NCBI GenBank assembly: GCA_001599295.1 | Contig: BCGN01000004.1 | Span: 1,303,676-1,367,675 of the forward strand | DNA: 64,000 nucleotides | Source of the DNA: Sporopachydermia quercuum | Taxonomy: Eukaryota > Ascomycota > Sporopachydermiomycetes > Sporopachydermiales > Sporopachydermiaceae | Direction of reading: 5' to 3' | Shown: positions 22,801-31,733 of the stretch, piece by piece | How the letters are laid out: each line of letters begins with the position of its first letter | Numbering within the stretch: the first letter of the stretch is position 1 | Notes under the pieces: generated by a model | What the model was told of the DNA's origin: nothing | Seen by the model: the letters and a program-made list of their open reading frames with translations, nothing else | Databases searched by the model: none | Made by a program: the position numbers and the translations under genes

Positions 22801-23185
22801 TCGAACCGACGGAGAACGAAGGCGGGATATCAGATACGGATAACGACCTCTTTGATGGAACCAGATTATCCGAGTTTTGATCGTCATTATTAGGTTCAAA
22901 GTCTGGCTCCGCAGTTGCTGATATGTCTGAAGATGCTTTAGTACTTGTTGAGCTGCTAGAGAAGTTTGATGTGGTTATATTAACAGAAAGTTCTTCTATT
23001 ATCGGGCTTGTTGATCGTGGTATTGATTGGAACACCTCCACTGAACGTGATACAGAGGTCAAGCTTGTTTTTGTAGAAGGTCTACTATGTGTTAGTAGGC
23101 TCATCCCTATGGAGCCTGTGATGGGCGATAACTGAACAATCGGCCCCTGACCTGAGGACCCCTCTGTTGATGAGCTATTAACCAT
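19856..23185 (-). CDS. PPS1: Dual-specificity protein phosphatase Pps1-like
   Basis: This large 1109-residue protein ends in a dual-specificity phosphatase domain with the active-site signature HCRVGVSRS (His973, Cys974, Arg980). The domain begins near SKILPHLYLGSLGHANNPEML. The order is that of S. cerevisiae Pps1 (807 residues), which is linked to S-phase progression. An upstream domain contains YCNDGYTETTLL, in which Cys739 is followed by Glu745 where a phosphatase would have the essential Arg. This looks like a second, catalytically dead phosphatase fold. The first 200 residues are Ser/Thr-rich and probably disordered. Two Ns (21250, 22130) leave residues undetermined. The start is ATG and no intron is needed. 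It is divergent from INO1 across a 2.7-kb gap. Confidence 0.85.
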   Translation of the reverse strand: MVNSSSTEGSSGQGPIVQLSPITGSIGMSLLTHSRPSTKTSLTSVSRSVEVFQSIPRSTSPIIEELSVNITTSNFSSSSTSTKASSDISATAEPDFEPNNDDQNSDNLVPSKRSLSVSDIPPSFSVGSKFMSGMGSISESRSSSVSASPSYGTLKALSSLSTEDKKEQAPPLVLSTDNETKSPLDKIATPLLSTSEPSSVYPLTAPQAVDTICWYYSNPLPNVDYMFPWLHGIDPTNPSQLAFFRSNLQESLTRIGKPNTELTRPLVLNVSRHVILVKVDEDGPVLADSVTAEEVLRPLPVFPSEKQESLDDEDCPPFLLTKGERDALLLDPESHDCCDIEPQSVEGHFVLXNPLLNLLNINNKQRVDLCDLMALYGFTPVFRNLDLAVGISLRNFHSQVSKLVRISDVIVYSSDPKYDEKARGLAQLISWAQAALKSMETFSSNDGFSYRTFLLPADEVGIIADKYPELLSLGELNTINTQNIQRTFESRIMKKSDDTKRLARLAKCKKHLEDWDANYLLHEKYEMCQMSRASQVMSNTYFGNLVDFLVMNFYKKDHNIEIDRALHTVSSTSQSINDMDETIDSSIFDIAELEYYEYKEGKSNRPIEWNTCVNCTGTSRLNSLDEINQMLAITYEEFGYKSSEHXATTTEKENKDDDKFDGDYGEIPIRFEYTSGVWVTIPTDNTPVKLEPLQLEFPCSGSVGLGDCSQDIILSFVNMCRLLYVRSGISNNNSVLLYCNDGYTETTLLGIAYLVYATGQSLSSVWIDLHMKYHRPFFCFPSDVTLLEYMEKLLLRLSPALVKTEAEAGRLLTGDLITLLEPTEMTTLFLPESRDDDWFAKVDGSLPSKILPHLYLGSLGHANNPEMLSRLGITRVLSVGEEVQWLGALDENFVSLYDKCTTSLDGVMFSLREDVLEQKRELALKDNKPVPVSKLLFVQDIQDDGISPITDSLNECLQFIDDTYANDEKVLVHCRVGVSRSATVCIAEVMRKLGFSLPRAYLYVRVRRLNVIIQPNLRFMYELMKWEEQQYESRLRQTKELKLKKLAIASESGTELATEIEANKENENTAEEALVCIDRKGIRKNWLRVVNWHVLCREIHTMNKAYIIN

Positions 23186-24969
23186 TTTTTCAAGTGTGAA
23201 TTTATACTGTTATGCTGTTTCAACGCTGAATCTAATAACAGATATATTTTCTGTTGTTCTTATCAACTCTTCTCCCACTTCAAAGTAGGAGCATAAGGAT
23301 GGAGTACAATAATCACAACAAACTTTTCGATGTGTATAAAAGCAGGTAATGCAAAAATATTCAACAATTGGGAATATACTTTCTGATCTTCGTTATTCTT
23401 AGGTGCTGGTTGAGCAGCATTAATGATATATTTATTCAAAGAAAATCACTGTTATCTCCATGATAGATTTCCTCTTGTGATGTGGTAGGGTCTAGCCCTT
23501 CCTTGCAATAGGTAGATAAACAGTATGATGATCTTACAATAACCTCAGGTTGATCCAACGGTTTGTAGGATTTCAGCCTGAAACCAAGTCTCAACTTTCT
23601 TCTCTCTTCTTTGAACAACTTATTCCACATTCATCCGTATCGTTACAAGTATAATGACTTTCAGGAATAAGTGAGGAAGCTATTTCGTCCTTTCCTTGCT
23701 CTCTTCTGTAGTTAAGTTGTGTCTCATATCAGTATTCCTAAAACAGCAAAGATGGAGAGGTTTTAGTTTAGCGCGAGGTGTTTGGGTGCACACTAGTGAG
23801 ATTTCAATTGTCAGGTGGGGATTCTGTAGAGCGGAGAGGAAGGGTTTGATAAGATAAGAAGTGCTAATTGAGAAAAGTGCCAAACGATATTTGATATTTA
23901 GCAGAGGGAATTGAGGTATCGATTACATTAACTCTAACAAATGATTGTTTATTACAAGTTCAGATAGTAGTTCTGTCTAGTTCATGATTTATTGCTAAAG
24001 TAAACGAATGATAAGGAAGGAATTGGCTGGTTTTTATTGTGGAATTACTTCGTGATGACGATTATCTATCTAATCGGAAAAGACTTGTTATTGCTTCTAC
24101 AAGTTTTTATTAATAGTGGGATATCATAGCTAAACAGTTCAATCACAAAGTCAATCAATGAAAAAATTTATCTAAAGATTCGAATTCTAATAGCAGAATA
24201 CATGACTTATGGTATTTTTGACGATTAGCTTGGATCAATGAATTTTGCTGTATCAGTCGACCTTATCAGCGAATATGATGTGTTGGATAGGAAGTAAGTG
24301 ATATCATCACATGTAATAGTTGTCCCATTATAGATATATTGAATAAGATTCTGATGATAAGAAAATGGCTATAAAAATGGATACCCTAATATATAGATAA
24401 AGAAGAATTGGCATGATAAGGATGATATAACATGAGAAGCAGTTTTGATGCGGAGAGACTACAAGGAGTTGTCAAGTGAAGGATATATAGGTCAAATCAC
24501 GGTTTCACATCACATAGTGAAAATGAGACCACTGAAAATCGATGGTGCTAGAGAGAGTTCGGGGATGTGGTTATTAAAAATCTGAAGCCATTATTCTATT
24601 CTGCATAGAGAAAATGGAGATGTACAAAATAAGAAAACAGTATATTTGCTAGCTCACTTAACTTTATTGGTTGAAAATATAGAGAGAACTTCCTATGGAA
24701 CAAAGAAAATTAAATATCTTATGAACTCATTGCAGTTCTTTTTAATCTACTTTGAAGTAAACCTCTAGTCAAAAAAGATATCATGGTAAAAACACATCGT
24801 AAATGCTTAGAATAAAATTTACCAAAAAAATAACTATGAAGCCCAAGGTGAAGACATGTTTCGAAATCAACTATTTTCTTGCTGTAGTAATCTAAAACTA
24901 TGTTGATCCAAAATTTGTAGCAGATGCGATGTAGTTATGAAACACCAGTGTTCTGTTGACAGTAACTGA

Positions 24970-25350
24970 CAGCCACCTGTTAATTGTTGGATTATTACTT
25001 TGTGTTAGTTTACTACCAGAGTGCATTAAAACACCCTAGAGATCGTTGTTTATCTCATGGTAACCATAAAACTCTCTAACAGGGGTATTTTCTACCTCAG
25101 TTGACGCTGATTGGTCCAAAAAATCGAACCAATAATATCATAGCAACCCAAAAACAAAGCTAAAAATAACTCAGAACACTGCCTTGTGGTATTCCACAAT
25201 AATCTAGACTATTTGTACTTCATATTCTTCGGTTTAGCATTTATATAAAACTTCTTGTAAAGAGAGATCTCAAACGAGGTAAAAATCATTTGAATATCAA
25301 CTTTCCTGAGCCTTCCAAAGAGGTTTAATCCTTTTGGTCAACCTTTTGAA
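24970..25350 (-). mobile_element. Decayed non-LTR (LINE) reverse transcriptase fragment
   Basis: On the minus strand, 25169-25198 reads CGIPQGSVLS. This matches reverse transcriptase motif 4 of LINE elements, usually [AC]G[VI]PQGSVLGP in the Jockey/CR1-like group. Sequence just upstream on the same strand keeps weaker likeness to the preceding RT region (LRS-LF-RSF and FYIN-like pieces at about 25215-25290). Downstream, a piece near 25000-25080 weakly resembles the post-catalytic helix region. All are broken by several stops and frame changes, and no YADD box survives. The remnant lies 500-880 bp upstream of INO1. No poly-A tail or target-site duplication was found, so the ends are estimates. 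The core motif is unlikely by chance. The wider extent is inference. Confidence 0.5.
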
Positions 25351-25644
25351 TGGTGGTGAGGTTTTGATCCTTCAAACTATTACTTGAATAGGGATTGATC
25401 GGTCAATTCACCGATACCCATTTTAGGAACCAAAGTTGAAAAAGCTGCATAAAGTTGCGTTTAATTACAGATATTTTTGAAGTTCAATTTCCATATCCGG
25501 GTTTTGTATGGACCCTGCTACCAAAACCCAATTGCTCTCTAGTCTATTATCGGTGGTTATCAGATAATAATTGATTCCAACAAAACAGACATTCCATTGA
25601 ATTCCAGGAGTCGTTGTTCATAGTTTTGTACTGTTGAGTAGAAA

Positions 25645-25652
25645 TATATAAA
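25645..25652 (+). promoter_or_regulatory. TATA box of INO1
   Basis: TATATAAA lies about 200 bp upstream of the INO1 ATG, a normal distance for a strongly regulated yeast gene. Confidence 0.5.
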
Positions 25653-25848
25653 GCTGACGTTTTTCCCCTTCTTTGATTCCTAGAAAAATGTTCGTGTTGA
25701 AAAATGTGGATATGTTTTATTGCAATTCATTAGTCAGTATAAGCAAATCTTGTTCTGTAGTTGATTGCAAAAGAATACTTGGTTATATCACTGTATAAAA
25801 AAATAGGAAGCTGTACCACCTAATATCTAATAATCTAATCATATAACA

Positions 25849-27429
25849 ATGGCTCCAACTGCTGCTACTGCTTCTGGAGAAAACACTTTCTCTGGTAATA
25901 CTACTGTTGAAGTCTTAACTGACAAAGTCAAGGTTCAAGACAATACCTTATTATCAAGTTATACTTATGAGAGCTCTGTTGTCTCTAAGCAAGGTGGCAA
26001 GTATATTGTTCAACCTACCTTTACTGACTATGAATTCAAGCTCGACCTCCAAGTTCCTAAAGTTGGTCTTATGTTAGTTGGTCTTGGTGGTAACAATGGT
26101 ACTACTCTGACCTCTGCTGTTTATGCTAATAAGAACAAGATTAGCTTCCATAACAAACATGGTATTGTTGATCCAAACTATTTTGGTTCAGTAACTCAAG
26201 CTTCTACTTTAAAACTTGGTATTGATGAAGAAGGAAAAGATGTTTATGCTCCTTTCAATGAAGTTCTTCCATTTTTACATCCTAATGATTTCGTCATCAG
26301 TGGGTGGGATATCAGCTCTTTGAATCTTGGTGATGCTATGAAGAGAGCTCAGGTTTTAGAATATGATCTTCAACGTCAACTCTATGAACCATTATCTCAA
26401 ATCAAGCCTTTACCATCTATCTACTATCCAGATTTTATTGCTGCTAACCAAGGTGAACGAGCTGATAATGTTATTTCTGGTGATGACAAATGGGAACACG
26501 TATTACATATTCAAAAAGATATCAAGGAATTCAGGGAAAAGAATGGTCTTGATAAAGTTATTGTTTTATGGACTGCTAATACTGAAAGATATGCTGACAT
26601 TATTCCTGGTGTCAACGATACTGCTGATAACCTGCTTGCTTCTATTAAGAGCTCTCATGATGAAGTTTCTCCTTCAACCATCTTTGCTGTTGCTTGTATC
26701 TTGGAAGGCATTCCATATATCAATGGTTCTCCTCAAAATACTTTTGTTCCAGGTGCTATTGAGTTAGCTGAAAAGCATCAATCTTTCATTGGTGGAGATG
26801 ATTTCAAATCTGGACAAACTAAATTGAAGTCTGTTTTGGCTCAATTCTTAGTTGATGCTGGTATCAAACCGTTGTCTATTGCTTCCTACAATCATTTAGG
26901 TAACAATGATGGTTATAACTTGAGTGCTCCTAAGCAATTCAGATCAAAGGAAATTTCAAAACAATCTGTTGTTGATGATATGATTGAATCAAATCAAATT
27001 TTGTATAACGACAAAAAGGGGAAAACTGTCGATCACTGTATTGTTATCAAATACGTTCCTGCCGTTGGTGACGACAAGGTTGCTATGGATGAATACCATT
27101 CAGAATTAATGCTTGGTGGACATAACACTATATCTATCCACAATGTCTGTGAAGATTCTCTATTAGCCACACCTCTTATTATTGATTTAGTTGTTATGAC
27201 TGAATTTCTATCTAGAGTTTCTTACAGAAAGAAGGGTGAGGAAAAGTTTGAACAGCTGCATTCGGTTCTTTCTTTCTTATCATACTGGTTGAAAGCTCCA
27301 TTGACACGTCCTGGTTTTGATCCTGTCAATGGCCTCAATAAGCAAAGAACCGCTTTAGAGAACTTCATTCGTTTATTGGTTGGACTTGGTCCTCAAAATG
27401 AATTGAAATTCGAGGAGAGACTTGTCTAA
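25849..27429 (+). CDS. INO1: Inositol-3-phosphate synthase
   Basis: This 526-residue enzyme converts glucose-6-phosphate to inositol-3-phosphate using bound NAD. It is the committed step of inositol and phosphatidylinositol synthesis in the cytosol. The NAD-binding motif [10 protein letters not shown] (about residues 77-86), the segment [14 protein letters not shown], the block [15 protein letters not shown] and the C-terminal [13 protein letters not shown] are all present. Length is nearly identical to S. cerevisiae Ino1 (533). Two CTG codons fall on leucines conserved in the family (GTTL and DNLL), useful evidence for the standard code. Codon use is more biased than in neighbouring genes, fitting high expression. 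The start is ATG and there is no intron. Confidence 0.98.
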   Translation: MAPTAATASGENTFSGNTTVEVLTDKVKVQDNTLLSSYTYESSVVSKQGGKYIVQPTFTDYEFKLDLQVPKVGLMLVGLGGNNGTTLTSAVYANKNKISFHNKHGIVDPNYFGSVTQASTLKLGIDEEGKDVYAPFNEVLPFLHPNDFVISGWDISSLNLGDAMKRAQVLEYDLQRQLYEPLSQIKPLPSIYYPDFIAANQGERADNVISGDDKWEHVLHIQKDIKEFREKNGLDKVIVLWTANTERYADIIPGVNDTADNLLASIKSSHDEVSPSTIFAVACILEGIPYINGSPQNTFVPGAIELAEKHQSFIGGDDFKSGQTKLKSVLAQFLVDAGIKPLSIASYNHLGNNDGYNLSAPKQFRSKEISKQSVVDDMIESNQILYNDKKGKTVDHCIVIKYVPAVGDDKVAMDEYHSELMLGGHNTISIHNVCEDSLLATPLIIDLVVMTEFLSRVSYRKKGEEKFEQLHSVLSFLSYWLKAPLTRPGFDPVNGLNKQRTALENFIRLLVGLGPQNELKFEERLV

Positions 27430-28321
27430 GTCTAACTTACTAATTTACATATCACTGGCTGGGTTTTTCTTTAGTTCAATAGAAATGTGTATTTAATTTA
27501 ATGAACAGAATAGAGTTAATTATGAAATATGAACCAGGATTAAAGTTGTAGTACCTAATTCTAGCTTAATTCTCATCTGCAGCTAACTTAAAATCAAACT
27601 CAATTTTTAACCGTACTTTATTTTAATAGGAATAACAATAGGTTACATTTACAGTCTGGTCGAGTGTGATTTTCTTAGCATGACAGAAGTACATATTGTA
27701 ATTTATTGTAATTAGTAGTATTTGCTAGTTAGATTTTGAATTCTTTTATAAGAAGCAGAGTGATTATTTCTGTAGAAAGATAAGCGCTTTAGATATCTAA
27801 TAATATCCTTTGAATTGTTCATTCTCATCTGTTGCTACTTCTAATTACAGTACATAAACTTTATCTTATTTTTATCCAAAACGGTAATCTCAATTGAACT
27901 TTAATTCCAAGGAAATTACAGTACAACAATCAATCAAGCATGCACAATTATGGCGGACGAAAATCAATCAATAGATCCACTTGTCTTTTTATTCTGTTCT
28001 GCTGAAATCATCTATATCGAATTTATTATTCTTTCATCGCAGCTTATGCCAAGTATCAATGCTCCAAATAGTGAAATCAATGTATTACCAGAACAATTTC
28101 CAATTTACTCAGACACTTTATTTAGAAGTGCTTGAATATCTCATTCCTCTTTATCTTTTCTTTTCTTAACTTTTCTTTAATGAGCTCTCGCTAATCTCGC
28201 TATACTGATTATATTAATTGTCATACAGTAAATAAACAAAGAATCCAACCAGCATAACTTGTTTCAATCATCCAAAAACCAAAGGTTAGAATCTTCATTA
28301 AGTCAACTTTCAGTATTCACA
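27430..28321. other. Intergenic region INO1 to permease
   Basis: This stretch of about 890 bp holds the INO1 3' end and the permease promoter. A 61-codon frame at 27950-28135 is listed separately as a doubtful gene. The permease frame stays open upstream to a TTG at 28259, but no ATG lies there. Confidence 0.5.
27950..28135 (+). CDS. Possible small ORF, unknown function
   Basis: A 61-codon frame opens with ATG (MADENQSIDP), has a hydrophobic stretch at about residues 11-32 that could be a membrane segment, and ends LPEQFPIYSDTLFRSA. I do not recognise it. Another frame of similar length overlaps it, so this may be chance. It sits about 190 bp before the permease start and would lie in that gene's promoter or leader. 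Confidence 0.15.
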   Translation: MADENQSIDPLVFLFCSAEIIYIEFIILSSQLMPSINAPNSEINVLPEQFPIYSDTLFRSA

Positions 28322-30319
28322 ATGCGCTTTTCAACACTATTCTCGATTTGTAAGAATTCCAGTGAATCTTCTCCAAATGCTTCTCCCTCTATAGAAACAG
28401 ACAACCGTAACAATTTACAAGAAATTACTATCTTCGAGCCTCAACCCCCATCTCAACATGAACTGCCAACTCCTCTTTCTCTAGTTGAAACTAGCCTGTC
28501 AGTTAGTACCAGTACTCCTGCTCAACAGGATCATAGAGTAACAATGAATAACAAATCAGTCGAAGTAACTATCAACAATAGTCCTGGTTCAACATATGCC
28601 ACTACACCTGTTGGCCCAAATATTAATTCAAAAGAAGGGAATAAAGAGAATAAAACAGTAAGATTCAGTTTAAACAACACTTCTATCGAGTACGAACCGT
28701 TTGACGTTTATAACAATTTCCCTCCTGATTATGAATCTCAAACATTCGATTCCCCGGTCAGACAACAAAATGAAGTTCAGAAAATTTTAACCAAAAGGCA
28801 GTTGCAAATGATTGCAATCGGAGGTTCTATCGGAACAGGTCTGTTTGTTGGAACTGGAAGTGCTCTTCATATTGGAGGTCCTGCTTCACTATTAATTGGG
28901 TGGCTTTTNATTGGCTCTATGATGTTTTGCACTGTTCATGCTCTTGGCGAACTTGCTGTCACTTTTCCATTGAATGGTGCTTTTTCCGTCTATTCTTCCA
29001 GGTTCATTGATGAGTCTTGGGGCTTTGCAATGGGTTGGAACTATGCAATACAATGGTTAGTATCCTTACCGACTGAGCTTGTTGCTTGCACTTTAGTGAT
29101 CCATCATTGGAACGAATTACAAATAATACATCCGGCATTTTGGATTACATTGTTTTATTTTATTATTGTTTCAATTAGTGTGGTTGGTGTTCAAGCATAC
29201 GCTGAAGCAGAATTCGTATTTGCCTGTTTCAAAATCATTACAATTGTTGTATTCGTTATCCTTGGAATTGTTATCGCTGCCGGCGGAATTCCATCAACTG
29301 GTTATGTTACACCAAAATATTGGATTGATCCCGGTTGTTTTGCGAATGGGTTCAAAGGTTTTGTTTCTGTTCTAGTGATTGCAGCTTTTTCATTTTCTGG
29401 TACTGAGATGTGTGGCTTAGCAGCAGCAGAAGCCAAAGATCCAAGGAGATCAATTCCTAGTGCAACAAAACAAGTTTTTTGGAGAATCTTCTTGTTTTAT
29501 ATCTCAACCTTGATTATCATTGGTTTATTGATTCCTTATAATGATGAGAGATTGTTAACGGTTGGCGGAGGCTTCTCTACTTCTTCGTCACCATTTGTTA
29601 TTGCAATTGAAAATGCTTCAATTCCAGTTTTACCACATTTAATTAATGGTGTTATTCTATTAGCAATTTTATCAGTTGGTATTTCAGCTGTTTACGGTTG
29701 TTCAAGAACCTTGCTAGCTCTTTCTGAACAGAATCAAGCCCCTAAATTTCTTTCTATCATTGATAATAAGGGAAGACCAATTTGGGCAACTATTGTTTGC
29801 TGTTCTTCAGGAACGCTGGCATATCTTTCTTGTTTGCCTGGTGGTTCGGAAATCCTTACTTGGTTAATGGCAATTGGTGGTTTATCGTCACTGGTTACTT
29901 GGGGTTCAATCTGTTTGAGTCATATTAGATTCAGAAGAGGATTAGCTGCTAATGGACGAGGAACAGATGAATTAGCTTTTACATCTCAAGTTGGAGTCAT
30001 TGGTTCCTATTATGGATTGGTCTGCAATCTGCTTGTTCTTATCGCCCAATTTTGGGTTGCTGTTAGCCCTGTTTTTGGTTCAAGTTCTGTTGTATCTTTC
30101 TTCAAGATATACCTAGCTGTTCCTGTTATTTTAGTGTTTTTCTTTGCTCATAAGTTTTATTTTGGTGCCAAAGGTTGGTATATCCGATCTCCTGACATGG
30201 ATATTGATACTGGAAGAAGGGAGACCAATCTAGAAGTTTTACGTCAAGAGATCCGAGCCTATAACGAGGAAATGAGGGCAAAGCCTTGGTATGTCAGACT
30301 ATATCACTTAGTGTTTTGA
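28322..30319 (+). CDS. Amino-acid permease, Gap1-like YAT family
   Basis: This 665-residue plasma-membrane amino-acid/proton symporter belongs to the fungal YAT (APC superfamily) group with about 12 membrane helices. The first-helix motif GGSIGTGL is at residues 167-174. The blocks [44 protein letters not shown] and [11 protein letters not shown] are near those of Gap1, as is the cytoplasmic tail MDIDTGRRE...KPWYVRLY. The specificity is not readable; a general or broad-range role is likely. The cytoplasmic N-terminus of about 155 residues is longer than usual and rich in Ser, Thr and Asn, a probable site of regulation by phosphorylation and ubiquitin. The frame opens earlier on TTG at 28259; the first ATG (MRFSTLF) at 28322 is taken as the start. 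An N at 28909 affects one residue. Confidence 0.93.
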   Translation: MRFSTLFSICKNSSESSPNASPSIETDNRNNLQEITIFEPQPPSQHELPTPLSLVETSLSVSTSTPAQQDHRVTMNNKSVEVTINNSPGSTYATTPVGPNINSKEGNKENKTVRFSLNNTSIEYEPFDVYNNFPPDYESQTFDSPVRQQNEVQKILTKRQLQMIAIGGSIGTGLFVGTGSALHIGGPASLLIGWLXIGSMMFCTVHALGELAVTFPLNGAFSVYSSRFIDESWGFAMGWNYAIQWLVSLPTELVACTLVIHHWNELQIIHPAFWITLFYFIIVSISVVGVQAYAEAEFVFACFKIITIVVFVILGIVIAAGGIPSTGYVTPKYWIDPGCFANGFKGFVSVLVIAAFSFSGTEMCGLAAAEAKDPRRSIPSATKQVFWRIFLFYISTLIIIGLLIPYNDERLLTVGGGFSTSSSPFVIAIENASIPVLPHLINGVILLAILSVGISAVYGCSRTLLALSEQNQAPKFLSIIDNKGRPIWATIVCCSSGTLAYLSCLPGGSEILTWLMAIGGLSSLVTWGSICLSHIRFRRGLAANGRGTDELAFTSQVGVIGSYYGLVCNLLVLIAQFWVAVSPVFGSSSVVSFFKIYLAVPVILVFFFAHKFYFGAKGWYIRSPDMDIDTGRRETNLEVLRQEIRAYNEEMRAKPWYVRLYHLVF

Positions 30320-31733
30320 GCTTGCAAAAGTAACTTTCAGACCCAAGGTAGTGTGTATTATAGAGAACTCCCTTATCTCTTAAATAAATATGATAGCTGA
30401 CCTAGAGAGCACTGAAAATATAGAACAATAGATAATGATCAATACTACAAACCACTCATATAGTAAGACTAAATAAACCTAGTTCAGATTCTAGCTAGAC
30501 TAAATACAACTCTAATTCCCAATATGATTTCAATCCAAATCTTAATCAAATCTCATTTATACCCCCCTCAAAGACAGAATTCTCTTTGTTTCACACCCAT
30601 TCGCCTCCTCTATGGTAAACTTGGCCACTGTTGTATTGTGTGGTTGTTTCGTATTCGAGTTGAGGATGGGCATTAATGCTGTAATTATACTTGATAGGGA
30701 TAGCGATGTTGCTATATCTGTCATAAAAACCAATCTTCAGTATTTTCCTTCTTTTCCTTCCTGCAGTTTCTGTTGAATTTTTTATGAATTGNTGCACTTT
30801 CTATCCGTTATAGTAATTCTCACTTACACTGTTTGTCATAGTGAGTTTGTATGGTGGTTACCCCATATAAACACGAACAGGAACACCAACCCCAGTACCA
30901 AAGTTGAATCATTCATTCAGTTTGATGCTTACATTTCTACATTATATAACAGTTAATACATTATAATATGATTATTTTGCATTACTACATATTTCTATTT
31001 CTCATAGTTATCTTGTAAATTAAATCCTCCATTTAGTTAAGACCAAAAGCAATTCAATTTATCCTACCATTCTAAAGTTTCTTTATAGTACCTTTTTCCT
31101 CTTCTTGCACACTGTCTCTTTTTTCGTTGGACTTTTGACTGCCAACAACCAGTTTCTCTCTTACTTGAACTTCTGTTATAGAGGACGAAACTAGCGGCAA
31201 GGGTCATTTTAATGAAGAAAGGACATCAGTTATTTAATTGTACATTTAAAGATAAAAGGTCTGTTTAACTGATAGTTTATATATGTTCACAACTAGCAGG
31301 TAGAATTAATCGAAGTGAACGGAGAGTGAAACCGAAGAGAAGGATTCATCAAATCAGGTAGTTAGATAGAAGTCTTCAGACAGAAAGAAAAAAAAGGAAA
31401 TAATAGAACTGGATAGTTTGTCGAAGTGCTGTTATTGTGTGATTGAGACTGTTCATTCGATCTGCTTGCTACGGTTTGGAATTGTCAAGTGCATCAATCA
31501 ACTAAGGGTCAAATTGGAATAAGGACCTTGAAATTGACATTGACTATTTCTATCTTTCATTTGATTTCTGTTTTTTTAGGCAGAATCAAAGGAATCTATT
31601 AATTGAATACGAAAGCGAAAAATTAAAAAGTTTCTACTGAGCTTTATTTGTGCTTACTGTTTCTCATATTCAAGCTAATATTCACATAACTGCGGCTATC
31701 TGTATTACATATAGTGCACATTCAATATATGCA
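30320..31733. other. Intergenic region upstream of EAP1-like gene
   Basis: This 1.4-kb region has no convincing gene. A minus-strand frame at 30591-30797 is 68 codons long, opens on GTG and has coding-like codon choice towards its end; it is noted in the findings. The downstream part (31560-31733) would be the leader of the EAP1-like mRNA, with the open frame extending up to a GTG at 31650. Confidence 0.5.

Larger units (their letters stand above)
23186..25848. other. Long intergenic region upstream of INO1
   Basis: This is the divergent promoter space of the PPS1-like gene and INO1. It holds the LINE-type reverse transcriptase remnant and the INO1 TATA element listed separately. Short frames near 23436-23883 show no recognisable content. 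I looked for the inositol UAS core (CATGTG followed by AAAT) and found only partial matches. Confidence 0.5.

Noticed and set aside
25849-27429. CUG-Ser reassignment
   Set aside because: CTG codons fall on conserved leucines in INO1, the Pol delta subunit and the PWI domain, with none seen at conserved serines.
28259-28321. Longer N-termini for the permease and other genes opening on TTG or GTG (also 34805, 31650, 1444, 47849, 63514)
   Set aside because: These first codons are TTG or GTG, not ATG; nuclear yeast genes rarely start there, and a good in-frame ATG or an upstream exon follows in each case.
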